From: Pseudomonadota bacterium
GTDB lineage: Bacteria > Bdellovibrionota > UBA2428
Reading direction: 5' to 3'
Length of the DNA: 43,125 nt
Assembly: GCA_018001635.1 (NCBI GenBank)
Contig: JAGNHS010000024.1
Location: 1-43,125 of the forward strand
Under the pieces are notes generated by a model that was given only the letters and a program-made list of their open reading frames with translations, did no database searches and was not told where the DNA came from. Position 1 is the first letter of the stretch. Each line of letters begins with the position of its first letter. The translations under genes and the position numbers were made by a program. Shown here in pieces: positions 25,752 to 34,579 of the stretch.

Positions 25752-26747
25752 CTATACTTTGAGCGCTACTCCTAGCCCGTCCGCAGTGGGAATGACTAAA
25801 CATTTTAAATCAGGATTAGACTCGAGCTGGGCCCATGTATCTGCCATAGCATCGAGACTTTCTCTTTCGACGGAATATAGTCGATTTTCTTCAGAAAATG
25901 CAGATATTTCTATACCCTTTTTATATAAAGACATAGCGCCCCAAAGATACGCATTATCTATAATTAAAAGACCCCCTTTACGTAACAAAGGAAGCAAAAA
26001 GCGCACATAACGAGGGTAATTAATTTTGTCGGCATCAATAAAGGCAAAATCAATCTCACCCCAGTCTCGCCCCTTTAAAACTTCAAGAGCCTCACCCTCG
26101 CAGAGTTCCAAACGGCCATGATCTATTTCAGAAGCTAAATTTTGCCTCACAAGCGCAGCATGCTTAGGATTCCGTTCGATACTGACAAGCCTTCCTTCTG
26201 GTCCTAGGGCCCGCAAAATCCACGATGCGCTGTAACCACCTAAAGCCCCTAATTCGATCCCTTTCTTGGCATTTATTGAGGTCAAAAGTATTTCAATAAG
26301 CCGCCCCTCCAAGGCTCCAATGCTAATATTCCTTAGGGCTTCTTTTAAAGAACTCTCAAGAATTTGCTTTTGCTCTGAAGTCTCTTTTGCAAAAACCGCT
26401 TCAACTGTGGCGTCCAAACAACTGGAACGAAAATCTCTCCGCAAACCATGCGATCCATGATGAACGAGCTCAGAAAATTCCCACTCTGCTGATTTTAAAA
26501 CTTCATTCAATACATTGTTTTGGCTATCAAAGTCCCTAAGTTTTTCCTGAATGGCCTCAAAGTTCTGACGATCAACCCACTCTATAGTCCACATGTAATT
26601 GGCATGAGTCGATTTTAACTGCAAAATCTGGGATCTAACGAAACCCGGAAAATCACTCATAAACTTCCAGCGTTCCTGACAATGAGCCCTATAAGCACGC
26701 TCCTTATCGATTTTCAAAAATACACGCTCGGTGCAATAGAAAGACAT
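25752..26747 (-). CDS. Fusion of an antibiotic-biosynthesis-monooxygenase-like domain to an O-methyltransferase
   Basis: Residues 1 to about 100 (ERVFLKIDKERAYRAHCQER to EFSELVHHG) have the size and strand-helix pattern of a dimeric alpha-beta barrel of the ABM/heme-monooxygenase type. Residues 115-331 are a class I SAM-dependent O-methyltransferase of the caffeoyl-CoA OMT type (Methyltransf_3), with the SAM motif IELGALGGYSASWILRAL, acidic SIERNP, FIDADKINYPRY and LLIIDNAYLWG. The joined architecture is uncommon as far as I know; the small domain may bind substrate or aid dimerisation. No membrane segment or signal. The gene is divergent from hldD across 47 bp and 46 bp upstream of fusA. Confidence 0.82.
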   Translation of the reverse strand: MSFYCTERVFLKIDKERAYRAHCQERWKFMSDFPGFVRSQILQLKSTHANYMWTIEWVDRQNFEAIQEKLRDFDSQNNVLNEVLKSAEWEFSELVHHGSHGLRRDFRSSCLDATVEAVFAKETSEQKQILESSLKEALRNISIGALEGRLIEILLTSINAKKGIELGALGGYSASWILRALGPEGRLVSIERNPKHAALVRQNLASEIDHGRLELCEGEALEVLKGRDWGEIDFAFIDADKINYPRYVRFLLPLLRKGGLLIIDNAYLWGAMSLYKKGIEISAFSEENRLYSVERESLDAMADTWAQLESNPDLKCLVIPTADGLGVALKV

Positions 26748-26794
26748 GAGCTCAGCTCTTATCCTATTTAGCCGTCCATGATAAGCATAAAGCT

Positions 26795-27772
26795 ATGGGA
26801 CAAGCCAAAGTTATAGTCACCGGAGGCGCGGGATTTATTGGGTCACAATTAGTTCGAGCCCTTTTAAAATCGGGAACTCATTACGATTCCATTTTGGTGA
26901 TCGATTCAATTGAGGCTTTTAAACAAAGACCCTGCACCCAGAGTTTTAGAAATCAAATAAATTGCATTGAAAGTGAGGACTTTTTAGAAAAACTCACTGA
27001 ATTTAAACCTGAAGTGATTTTTCACATGGGCGCCTCCTCTAGCACTGAAGAGTATCGCGAAGATTTCTTAAAAAAAGTGAATATCGATTATTCCAAAACT
27101 CTTTGGGATTATTGTATTCAAGAAAAAATTTCTTTTTTCTATGCCAGCTCTGCCGCCACCTACGGCGATGGCTCACTAGGCTTTGATGATGACCCCGAAA
27201 AATTCTCTCAATTAAAACCACTAAACCCCTACGGCCGCAGTAAATTAGCCTTTGACCTCTTAGTTCAAAAGGATATTGAAAAGGGAAAGGAGCCCCCACG
27301 ATGGGCTGGCTTTAAATTTTTCAATGTTTATGGACCAGGAGAAGAACACAAAGGATCACAAGCTAGCGTTCTTTGGAGTGCGCGCAAGCAAATCAAAGAC
27401 AAAGGCATTATCAAACTTTTTAAATCCCATCGCCCAGAATATAAAGATGGCGAACAACTTAGAGATTTTGTTTATGTTGGTGACATAACCGATTGTCTCA
27501 TTTCATTTTATAAAAAAACTGCAAAAAATGGAATCTATAATCTAGGCTCGGGACGAGCCAGGAGCTTTAAGGATTTGGCTCACGCAGTTGCCGCTGCCTA
27601 CAAAGTACCTGCCCAAATTGAATACATACCCATGCCTGAACACTTACGTCCCCACTACCAATATTTCACCGAAGCTAAAATGAATCGCCTCCTTGCTTCG
27701 GGAGCAGAATTTAAAAAAACCACTCTTGAAGAAGGCATTCGTCTCTCCATTGAAGACATCGAGAACGCATAA
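26795..27772 (+). CDS. hldD: ADP-L-glycero-D-manno-heptose 6-epimerase
   Basis: HldD converts ADP-D-glycero-D-manno-heptose to the L-glycero form used for the LPS inner core. The NAD(P) motif VTGGAGFIGSQLV is at the N-terminus. YASSAATYGDG and NPYGRSKLAFD give the catalytic Ser and Tyr-x3-Lys, and the family-specific NVYGPGEEHKGSQASV and the later RDFVYVGDI stretch are present. The length of 325 residues matches. No ribosome-binding site is visible before the ATG. Its stop overlaps the ATG of the next gene (TAATG). The heptose-kinase-like gene at 8396 may belong to the same general heptose theme. Confidence 0.93.
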   Translation: MGQAKVIVTGGAGFIGSQLVRALLKSGTHYDSILVIDSIEAFKQRPCTQSFRNQINCIESEDFLEKLTEFKPEVIFHMGASSSTEEYREDFLKKVNIDYSKTLWDYCIQEKISFFYASSAATYGDGSLGFDDDPEKFSQLKPLNPYGRSKLAFDLLVQKDIEKGKEPPRWAGFKFFNVYGPGEEHKGSQASVLWSARKQIKDKGIIKLFKSHRPEYKDGEQLRDFVYVGDITDCLISFYKKTAKNGIYNLGSGRARSFKDLAHAVAAAYKVPAQIEYIPMPEHLRPHYQYFTEAKMNRLLASGAEFKKTTLEEGIRLSIEDIENA

Positions 27773-29121
27773 TGAAGTTTTTTGTTTTATTAGTTCTTAT
27801 TTTATTGAGTTATAACTCAAAAGCTTCTTGGGAAACCCTAGACAATTACATGTTCTCCTCCCCCCGCAACACTGACGCCCTTATTGTAGCGAAGGATGGA
27901 AAAATTCTTTTTGAGAAATATGCCAATGGCTTTGATGCCCACAAAAGCCACTTACTCTGGTCGGCCTCGAAATCCTTATGGCAACTTATTGTGGGTCATG
28001 CCGTGTTTGAAGGAAAAATTAAAATTGAAAATTCAATTTGCGATTATCTTTCTCAATATAAAAACACCACAAAATGTAAAATTCGGATCCAAGACTTGCT
28101 CGAATTCAGCTCGGGCCTAGATTGGGAAGAAAGCTACGAAAAAACTCCCACCGAATCCTCTGTAGTGGATATGCTTTTTTATCACGGACGTAGCGACATG
28201 GGCCGATATGTCCTAAAGAAAAAAACTGAAGTTGAGCCTGCTTCAAGATGGCAATATTCCACTGGAGACACTGTAATCTTATCGCGACTTCTTGCAGAAG
28301 TTTACGGAAAAGAGGATTACGCCAAGTTGCCCTTTAAGTTTTTCAACGAAGAACTTGGTCTCAAAAGTTTTGTAGCCGAAGCCGACCCTAAGGGAACTTT
28401 CACCGCTGGAAGTTTTTTATATTTAAGTCCCTACGACGCTCTAAAATTGGGTCATAAATTAATTGAAAAGTATAAAAATCCAAGATCGAGCATGAGTCTG
28501 CCTCAAAACTGGCTTAAGGATTCTTGGACAACGGCCTCTTCTCTTTTAATTAACCCCGCTGATTGGGAAACAGCCGATATTTCAGGTCGACATTGGTGGA
28601 TAAATTCTGCTGTTGAAAAGTGGAATGTGCCTTTGCCTTATCCTAACGCGCCTAAAGATTTGCTAATGGCTCTAGGTCACTGGGGTCAAATGATTGGAAT
28701 TAGCCCCTCAGAAAATCTTGTTGTTATTAAGTTCGCCAATCAACGCGACGGTCTTAATATTTTTGATGAAATTTTCAAGCAAATCCGATTGGCGATGAAT
28801 CCAAAATATGAAGCTAAAAAAACACCAGACTATAGGGTTGTTAATCCGCTGAAAAAGTTTCATTTTCCCAATCCACTGGATAAATGGCATTTACTAAAAA
28901 TTGCACAAGCCTATCAGGCTCGCCTATTTTGCAGTTGTTATTTTGTCATGAAGCAAAGCCAAGACTATTGCACTCAATATGTTCACGATGACCGGGTTCC
29001 TGCTTGGATATTGAAAATTAAAATCCATGAGGATCAAAAACGAATTGAGGGAATTATCGGACTATCTTCAGTATCGGCCAAGTACCGGAATCCACAAGAG
29101 GGTTGCCGTTTTGAAAACTAA
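27772..29121 (+). CDS. Exported serine hydrolase of the class C beta-lactamase / penicillin-binding fold
   Basis: A signal peptide (FFVLLVLILLSYNSKA) is followed by the beta-lactamase-type fold. Ser64-x-x-Lys67 in LLWSASKSLWQ is the nucleophile motif, WQYSTGDTVILSRLL supplies the Tyr motif seen in proteobacterial beta-lactamase-related esterases, and HWGQMIGISP takes the place of the KTG box as an H-x-G. Such proteins are usually esterases, D-amino acid peptidases or carboxypeptidases rather than true beta-lactamases. The C-terminal 100 residues (from about 350) with four Cys (FCSCYF; DYCTQY; EGCRF) are an extra region. The gene shares the TAATG junction with hldD, indicating translational coupling. 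Confidence 0.85.
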   Translation: MKFFVLLVLILLSYNSKASWETLDNYMFSSPRNTDALIVAKDGKILFEKYANGFDAHKSHLLWSASKSLWQLIVGHAVFEGKIKIENSICDYLSQYKNTTKCKIRIQDLLEFSSGLDWEESYEKTPTESSVVDMLFYHGRSDMGRYVLKKKTEVEPASRWQYSTGDTVILSRLLAEVYGKEDYAKLPFKFFNEELGLKSFVAEADPKGTFTAGSFLYLSPYDALKLGHKLIEKYKNPRSSMSLPQNWLKDSWTTASSLLINPADWETADISGRHWWINSAVEKWNVPLPYPNAPKDLLMALGHWGQMIGISPSENLVVIKFANQRDGLNIFDEIFKQIRLAMNPKYEAKKTPDYRVVNPLKKFHFPNPLDKWHLLKIAQAYQARLFCSCYFVMKQSQDYCTQYVHDDRVPAWILKIKIHEDQKRIEGIIGLSSVSAKYRNPQEGCRFEN

Positions 29122-29170
29122 GAAAGCTTAGCGTAGAAGACAGCTCACTCCTGTGCTATGCCCTTTCTCA

Positions 29171-30565
29171 ATGAAAGGCGTTTACATCCAAACCTATGGC
29201 TGCCAAATGAACGTGTCGGATTCCGACCGTATGGAAGCCATACTCGCCGGCCTCAATTACGAGAAGGTCGCCCAACCTGAAACTGCCGATCTTGTTTTAA
29301 TCAACACATGCAGTATTCGTGAAAAAGCTGAAAATAAACTCAGTAGCTTTGCCTATGAACTCAGAGAACTCAAAGAAAGTCGCCCTGAAATGCTTTTAGG
29401 AGTCACCGGTTGCGTAGCCCAACAAGAAAAAGAAAATATTCTCAAAGAACTTCCTTTTGTGGATATCGTTCTAGGTCCTGACAACATCGACGATCTTCCC
29501 ATGGCCATCGAGCGTTTAGAGCGCGGTGATGCCGATCAATTTTTAAATGCAAATTTTGGTGAAGAAAGTCGAGTTTGGAGCACCAAAACTTTAATTAAAA
29601 ATCCTGGTCCTGTAGCTTTTGTGAATGTCATGAAAGGCTGCGATCATTTTTGCAGCTATTGTATTGTTCCTTGGACTCGCGGACGCGAAAGATCTCGCCC
29701 AATTGACGACATCATTCGCGATTCAAAAGAACTTGTCAGTCGAGGAGTTCGAGAAATCACTTTTCTAGGTCAAAACATAAACACTTTTGGAAAGCGAAGT
29801 GGAGAAAGTTTGCACGAACTTTTCTACCGAGCCCATGAAATTGAAGGACTCGAGCGCATACGATTCACAACCTCTCACCCAGGCGACATCAAAGATGAAT
29901 TGATCGAATGTTTTAAAGACTTGCCAAAACTTTGCAGCAATTTTCATCTTCCGGTTCAATCAGGATCCAATAAAATTTTACGCGGAATGCGCCGATTTTA
30001 TACTGTCGAAGAATACTTAGAAAAAGTCGCCAAGCTTTTAGAAGCGCGACCAGACATGTCTTTTTCTACTGATATTATCGTGGGTTTTCCCGGAGAAACT
30101 GAAGAAGATTTTATGGCCACCTACGATCTTCTCGAAAAAGTTCGCTACGATAACGTTTACTCATTTGTATTTTCACCTCGACCAGGAACACCTGCCGCCC
30201 TCAGAAGCGAAGGACAGATTCCTGAAATTGAAAAGCTCGCTAGGCTTTCCAAGCTTCAACTACGCGCTAGAACAATTTCTGAAGAGCAGCACAAAAAAGA
30301 AGTTGGTAAAGTTAAAGAAATTCTTATCGAAGGACCCAGCAAAAAAAATCCCGCTAAATACACGGGCCGAACCTCACAAAACGTTCCAGTTCACGTGGAT
30401 TACGACCCCGCTATTACTATTCCAGGACAACTCATTCATGTGGATATTTTCGAGGGAAGCATCACGAATTTAAGGGGTCGTCCTAGCGAAAATTCTGCCA
30501 AAAACATTTCGCCAATTCCAAGCGGGCTTTCGAGCACTGGCTCGTTTCTCGGCCAACAAATCTAA
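29171..30565 (+). CDS. miaB: tRNA-2-methylthio-N6-dimethylallyladenosine synthase MiaB
   Basis: MiaB is the radical-SAM methylthiotransferase that converts i6A37 to ms2i6A37. The N-terminal UPF0004 domain begins VYIQTYGCQMNVSDSD, with further cluster Cys in INTCSIREKAE and VTGCVAQQE. The radical-SAM CxxxCxxC is CDHFCSYCIVPWTRG. A TRAM domain (residues about 375-440) ends at LRGRP. ATG 29171 is chosen by homology; a longer frame opens at GTG 29153, and neither has a ribosome-binding site. Downstream of LRG the frame carries about 24 extra residues, encoded within a 96-bp overlap with the convergent gene 30470-31777, so this tail is probably not conserved. Confidence 0.95.
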   Translation: MKGVYIQTYGCQMNVSDSDRMEAILAGLNYEKVAQPETADLVLINTCSIREKAENKLSSFAYELRELKESRPEMLLGVTGCVAQQEKENILKELPFVDIVLGPDNIDDLPMAIERLERGDADQFLNANFGEESRVWSTKTLIKNPGPVAFVNVMKGCDHFCSYCIVPWTRGRERSRPIDDIIRDSKELVSRGVREITFLGQNINTFGKRSGESLHELFYRAHEIEGLERIRFTTSHPGDIKDELIECFKDLPKLCSNFHLPVQSGSNKILRGMRRFYTVEEYLEKVAKLLEARPDMSFSTDIIVGFPGETEEDFMATYDLLEKVRYDNVYSFVFSPRPGTPAALRSEGQIPEIEKLARLSKLQLRARTISEEQHKKEVGKVKEILIEGPSKKNPAKYTGRTSQNVPVHVDYDPAITIPGQLIHVDIFEGSITNLRGRPSENSAKNISPIPSGLSSTGSFLGQQI

Positions 30566-31777
30566 AGCTAAATCTCTCAATACTTTTCTATGATTGTTTA
30601 GCAATCTGCAGAACTCATATTGTTCATCCTCTGTAGGCGCTCGCAATAAATCCTCATTATATTTTATAGCGTTCTGCTTATAGAACTTTACCCAATAAGT
30701 GGTCCAATCATGTTTCGAATGAAGACTTAAGGCTTTTTGACTCAATTCAAACTCTAAGCCTTTATCATGATAAAGTTTAGGATTAATTCCATTAAAAAAA
30801 GTTAATCCTCGAGCGAAAAATCCAGATTTTCCTAAAAAATGTTTGAAGGCATCAATTCTTTCAACTTCTTGTCGAATACCCTTTGGTCGCTCATAAGTGC
30901 TTTTCTTTTTATCTCCAGAAAAACTTATATTATTGGAGACAATTTCATGAGTGAGCCAAGCCGAAGAATAATCTAATTGTTCTACAAAACTTAATCGCAC
31001 AAGATAAATAAAGGCTTTTAATGCTTCAGAATCTGCCCCTACATGCTGCTCCTTGATGGATTCAATAAAAGCATTAAACATTTTTATTTGTTCAGCCAAT
31101 CTTTGCATCACTTCATCGGGAACAAACAAACTACTCAAATGAAAACTCATGTCGTGCAGATAATGATTATCCAATCGCGCGGCATCGGGCGGGGCTATTG
31201 GAAAGGCAAATTGCGTTCTCAGAGCTTCTAAATAAGACTGAAGTCCAACTTTCGGCTGGTCATAGAAAGTCACCGCGAGCTGTGTTTTACCACGTTTTTT
31301 AAGTTCAGAGTTTATCCAATTGATTCGGGAAACTAATTCTTGAGCATCGGGGAAAGTGATTTCTTCGCCTTTTAAAGTAACACCTAAAAGCTCAGCCGCT
31401 TCAGGACCAGCAACATCTAAAATCCATCGAGGATCCCCTAAGGGATCATACACAACGGTTCTATGCTTCGAGAGCCATTTTTCATGATGATGCCGATAAA
31501 CTCTAATTTTTCCGCCAAATTTTCCGGGCCATTCTCGCTCGAATGAAAGTACCGATTGATTTGTGCTGTAATCCATATCGAGGCCACTCGTCGTAGTTCC
31601 AGCGAAAGGGTTAGAATTGAAAAGCTCCAACAAATCATCTTCACATCCAGCAAAACTTTGTGAACTGAACAATACAAACAAAGCGAGTATTGCGCATGTC
31701 CTAAATGTTTTTGAGCATGTTCTAAGTATTATAAAGAAGTGGGATAAGGGCTTCTTCACGCCAAGGCCTTTTATCAC
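30470..31777 (-). CDS. Secreted protein of unknown function
   Basis: The product has an N-terminal signal peptide (CAILALFVLFSSQSFAG) after a long basic leader. The longest start is GTG 31777; a GTG at 31759 with AAAAGG 7 nt upstream gives the shorter KKPLSHFF start and looks at least as likely. The mature 390 residues are mixed alpha/beta with charged helices, His clusters (RHHHEKW), and a DYS..WLTHEIVSN segment. None matches a family I know. The C-terminus is basic (EKRASARKPAWNWRNVFGRIFARTTP). The 3' end overlaps miaB by 96 bp. Copy 2 of the dispersed motif (31814-31834) lies 36 nt or 54 nt upstream depending on the start. Confidence 0.8.
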   Translation of the reverse strand: MIKGLGVKKPLSHFFIILRTCSKTFRTCAILALFVLFSSQSFAGCEDDLLELFNSNPFAGTTTSGLDMDYSTNQSVLSFEREWPGKFGGKIRVYRHHHEKWLSKHRTVVYDPLGDPRWILDVAGPEAAELLGVTLKGEEITFPDAQELVSRINWINSELKKRGKTQLAVTFYDQPKVGLQSYLEALRTQFAFPIAPPDAARLDNHYLHDMSFHLSSLFVPDEVMQRLAEQIKMFNAFIESIKEQHVGADSEALKAFIYLVRLSFVEQLDYSSAWLTHEIVSNNISFSGDKKKSTYERPKGIRQEVERIDAFKHFLGKSGFFARGLTFFNGINPKLYHDKGLEFELSQKALSLHSKHDWTTYWVKFYKQNAIKYNEDLLRAPTEDEQYEFCRLLNNHRKVLRDLALDLLAEKRASARKPAWNWRNVFGRIFARTTP

Positions 31778-31810
31778 GCCTCCGCCCCCAACTCCATTTC
31801 AAAGAAAGCT

Positions 31811-31969
31811 ATAACTGTGCGACGTTAAGAGTGGTAAGGCATTCGAATATCGTTAAATTTTCACAATAAAAATAAGTACTTAAGAACAAAATAAATCTAT
31901 AAATTTGAGTGGGGTAGCCATCACTAGAATCCCACTATGAAAAACCCACTCTTTACGTCGCACAGTTAT
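31811..31969. repeat. Dispersed motif copies 2 and 3 as an inverted pair
   Basis: Arms 31811-31834 and 31946-31969 are inverted copies of one 24-nt sequence with a single difference, separated by 111 bp. They carry the same core as the copy at 18769-18790. The right arm overlaps the last codon and stop of the 31966-33402 gene. The spacer is AT-rich and contains GAGTGGG/CCCACTC pairing but no gene. No target-site duplication is visible outside the arms. Confidence 0.6.
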
Positions 31970-33402
31970 ACATTGATCATGCGGGAGCGGTCGCTTTTAA
32001 GCTGGAGATAAGCCCAGATGGCCATGAGCAAGAGCATCCAAGAAACGACCACGTTAATTCCTACGCTCGAAAGGAAAACTCCTAGAATCCAAACAAAAGC
32101 AAACACAGTTAAAGACGTAGATTTATCAAAGAAAAATACAAAACTAGGCTTCCAAACTTTATAGGGACTTAAACACCAACCTAAAAACAATCCATCAAAC
32201 AGTAGACCGCATAGCGCTGCTGAATGCCAATGACCTCGAGTGGGCGGCAAAAGCAAAGACATCGACAAAGTGGCCAACCAAATTGCAAATAACCTGGATC
32301 CCAACAAAAAACCCAAAAGCCCGGCAATCATAAAAACTTTCATTCTCAAAAGTGAGTCACCAATTCCCACAAGCAAAACTGAATTGAGCCAAGCCCAACC
32401 CTTAGAAATTAAGAAAACGAAGGGCGCTATAAAGCCCCAAAAATGCCATTGAAGATTTTCACCCCTGGCTTCTTTAAAAAACTTTTCGCGACTCTTTGGC
32501 TGAAGCATCATGATGAAAATTACTGAAAAAGTAAAAAATCTATAAAAAAATGAACCCAAATAAATTTTCCACCAAGAGGCATCGTCGGACCATGTTGCAA
32601 ATAAAGAAGTCGACCATATGGCCAATGGCTCCACCAAAAAGCTGAACAAAATATAATGATGAACTTTTAACTTTGAAAAAATCTTTTTCTTATGAGCAGC
32701 TCTCGAAACAAAAAACAGCAACAACCAAAAAACAAGCCAAAGCGCCGCGCTAAACTCCGGCAATCGACTCAATTCATTATCAATCCAATTTTTGCTTTGA
32801 ATTCTCTGCCACAACTCATGAGCAAAACTATAAAAAAAGTTTCCAACGATTGATGGAAGCGAAAGTAAATTCCATGAGGATAGCCAAAAGAGACTCAGCA
32901 AATACCCCATACTCAAACTGAAAGAGAGAGAATATCCCAACACCATTAAAAAAATCGTAAACCAGGGGCCTAATAAAATTCCATTATTCGCCATTCTGGC
33001 TTGTCCAAACCAAGGCTGCCAACCTCGCGAGGGCTCCTTGGGATCCCAAACTTCTACCCGAACAAACAAACGTTGCGAATCGGCAAAAAAAGCTCGAACT
33101 CTAGGGTGATTGCCTATGGAAGTGAGTCGAAAATCTCTTTGAAGTTGAGTTTCAAAAAAATCCTCAAGCATCGAATAGCGCTGCTCTCGAACATAGATAA
33201 TATCGCTCTTTGGAAGCAATTTTCTTCCCTCTGGACTCCAAAGCCATGAACGATAAATTTCCAACACGGCCTGTCGTTTAATAATACTTGTATCAATTCC
33301 TAAACGTAGCAGGAAAGGAAGAAAGGCCACTGCAAAAAAGAGCATCCATACCCATAGCTTCTTTTTTGTAATCGATGGTTTTTGTGCTATTTCTTCAATC
33401 AT
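31966..33402 (-). CDS. Polytopic inner-membrane protein of unknown function
   Basis: The 478-residue product has one N-terminal membrane helix (LWVWMLFFAVAFLPFLLRLG). A soluble extracytoplasmic domain covers about residues 45-135 and is rich in Arg and aromatic residues (for example YVREQRYSMLEDFF). About nine further hydrophobic helices then run to the end. No transporter, flippase or CAAX-protease signature is recognised. The start codon ATG at 33402 shares two bases with the ATG of the divergent thiolase (CATG), and no ribosome-binding site precedes it. It could be a membrane sensor or assembly factor; the sequence gives no basis for choosing. Confidence 0.85.
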   Translation of the reverse strand: MIEEIAQKPSITKKKLWVWMLFFAVAFLPFLLRLGIDTSIIKRQAVLEIYRSWLWSPEGRKLLPKSDIIYVREQRYSMLEDFFETQLQRDFRLTSIGNHPRVRAFFADSQRLFVRVEVWDPKEPSRGWQPWFGQARMANNGILLGPWFTIFLMVLGYSLSFSLSMGYLLSLFWLSSWNLLSLPSIVGNFFYSFAHELWQRIQSKNWIDNELSRLPEFSAALWLVFWLLLFFVSRAAHKKKIFSKLKVHHYILFSFLVEPLAIWSTSLFATWSDDASWWKIYLGSFFYRFFTFSVIFIMMLQPKSREKFFKEARGENLQWHFWGFIAPFVFLISKGWAWLNSVLLVGIGDSLLRMKVFMIAGLLGFLLGSRLFAIWLATLSMSLLLPPTRGHWHSAALCGLLFDGLFLGWCLSPYKVWKPSFVFFFDKSTSLTVFAFVWILGVFLSSVGINVVVSWMLLLMAIWAYLQLKSDRSRMINV

Positions 33403-34579
33403 GTCTTACATCATCGCCGCTAAACGCAGTCCCATTGCTTCTTTTCAAGGATCTCTCGCCAACTTGAGCGCCCCCGAAATCGCCGCCCAAGTCATCAGTG
33501 CCGTGCTCAAAGAGACTCCGACAATACAAGCCCAAGACATCCAAGAAGTCCTCATGGGTTGCGTACTCACCGCTGGAGTGGGTCAAGCCCCCGCCCGGCA
33601 AGCAGCCCTCAAGGCCTCACTTCCTGAGAATACACCGTGTACCACCATTGGGAAAGTTTGCGGATCAGGTTTAAAAACAATTATGCTCGCCGATTTAAGC
33701 GTGCGCGCTAAAGAATGCCAATTAGTCTTAGCTGGCGGCATGGAGTCGATGACACAATCGCCCTATTTAATACCAAAGGCTCGCTCTGGTGCGCGCCTGG
33801 GACACGCAGAAATTATTGATTCGATGATCAAAGATGGCTTGTGGGATGTTTACAACAATTATCACATGGGAAGTGCCGCAGAAATCTGTGCTCGAGAACA
33901 TAAAATCACTCGCGAAGCCCAAGACGCTCATGCCCAAAGTTCTTACGAACGCGCCATGGCAGCACAAAGTAAAAAACTTTTCGATCGAGAAATCGCTCCC
34001 ATAAAAATTAAATCAAAAAAAGGTGACGTTTTATTTAGCGAAGACGAAGAAGTTAAAAAAGTTGATTTTTCAAAACTCTCAACTCTTAAACCTGTATTTC
34101 AAAGTGATGGCACCATTACAGCCGCCAACGCCAGCAGTTTAAGCGATGGCGCCGCTGCACTCTTAGTGGCTTCTGAAGATTTCATAAAATCAAAAAACAT
34201 TAAGCCCCTTGTTCGAATAGTTGCGCAATCACAAGCTGCTCAAGATCCTGCCTGGTTTAGCACCGCCCCTGCAGCCAGCATTAAAACATTACTCAATAAA
34301 TCTGGAAAAAAAACTTCAGACATCGACTTTTGGGAAATCAATGAAGCTTTTTCTGCAGTAGCGATAGTAAATCAAAGACTATTAGACATTGATCCCGATA
34401 AAATAAATGTCCGTGGAGGAGCCGTAGCGCTTGGCCACCCTATTGGTGCCAGTGGTGCCAGAATTCTCAGCACTTTAATCAACACACTCATCGATGAACG
34501 TAAAAAATTTGGAATCGCCAGCCTTTGTATAGGTGGAGGCGAAGCCGTTTCCCTACTTGTGGAAAACATGAATGCCTAA
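33401..34579 (+). CDS. Acetyl-CoA acetyltransferase (thiolase)
   Basis: Thiolases join two acetyl-CoA or cleave 3-ketoacyl-CoA. The nucleophile Cys is in TIGKVCGSGLKTIMLA, the catalytic His in GGAVALGHPIGASGAR, and the second Cys in SLCIGGGEAVSLL near the C-terminus. The NEAFSAVAIVNQ segment is also standard. The length of 392 residues fits a biosynthetic or acetoacetyl-CoA thiolase. No ribosome-binding site precedes the ATG, which overlaps the start codon of the opposite-strand membrane gene. The downstream gene starts 8 bp before its stop. It could supply acetoacetyl-CoA for isoprenoid or PHB synthesis, or act in degradation together with the acyl-CoA dehydrogenase. Confidence 0.94.
   Translation: MSYIIAAKRSPIASFQGSLANLSAPEIAAQVISAVLKETPTIQAQDIQEVLMGCVLTAGVGQAPARQAALKASLPENTPCTTIGKVCGSGLKTIMLADLSVRAKECQLVLAGGMESMTQSPYLIPKARSGARLGHAEIIDSMIKDGLWDVYNNYHMGSAAEICAREHKITREAQDAHAQSSYERAMAAQSKKLFDREIAPIKIKSKKGDVLFSEDEEVKKVDFSKLSTLKPVFQSDGTITAANASSLSDGAAALLVASEDFIKSKNIKPLVRIVAQSQAAQDPAWFSTAPAASIKTLLNKSGKKTSDIDFWEINEAFSAVAIVNQRLLDIDPDKINVRGGAVALGHPIGASGARILSTLINTLIDERKKFGIASLCIGGGEAVSLLVENMNA

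Noticed and set aside
27772..29121. True class C beta-lactamase conferring resistance
   Set aside because: The SxxK motif is present, but the Tyr motif is YST rather than Y-A/S-N, the KTG box is replaced, and a Cys-rich C-terminal region is added, so an esterase or peptidase role is more likely.
31811..31969. MITE or insertion-sequence remnant
   Set aside because: No target-site duplication is seen outside the inverted arms, no transposase fragment is present, and a single arm also occurs alone at 18769-18790 close to a start codon.
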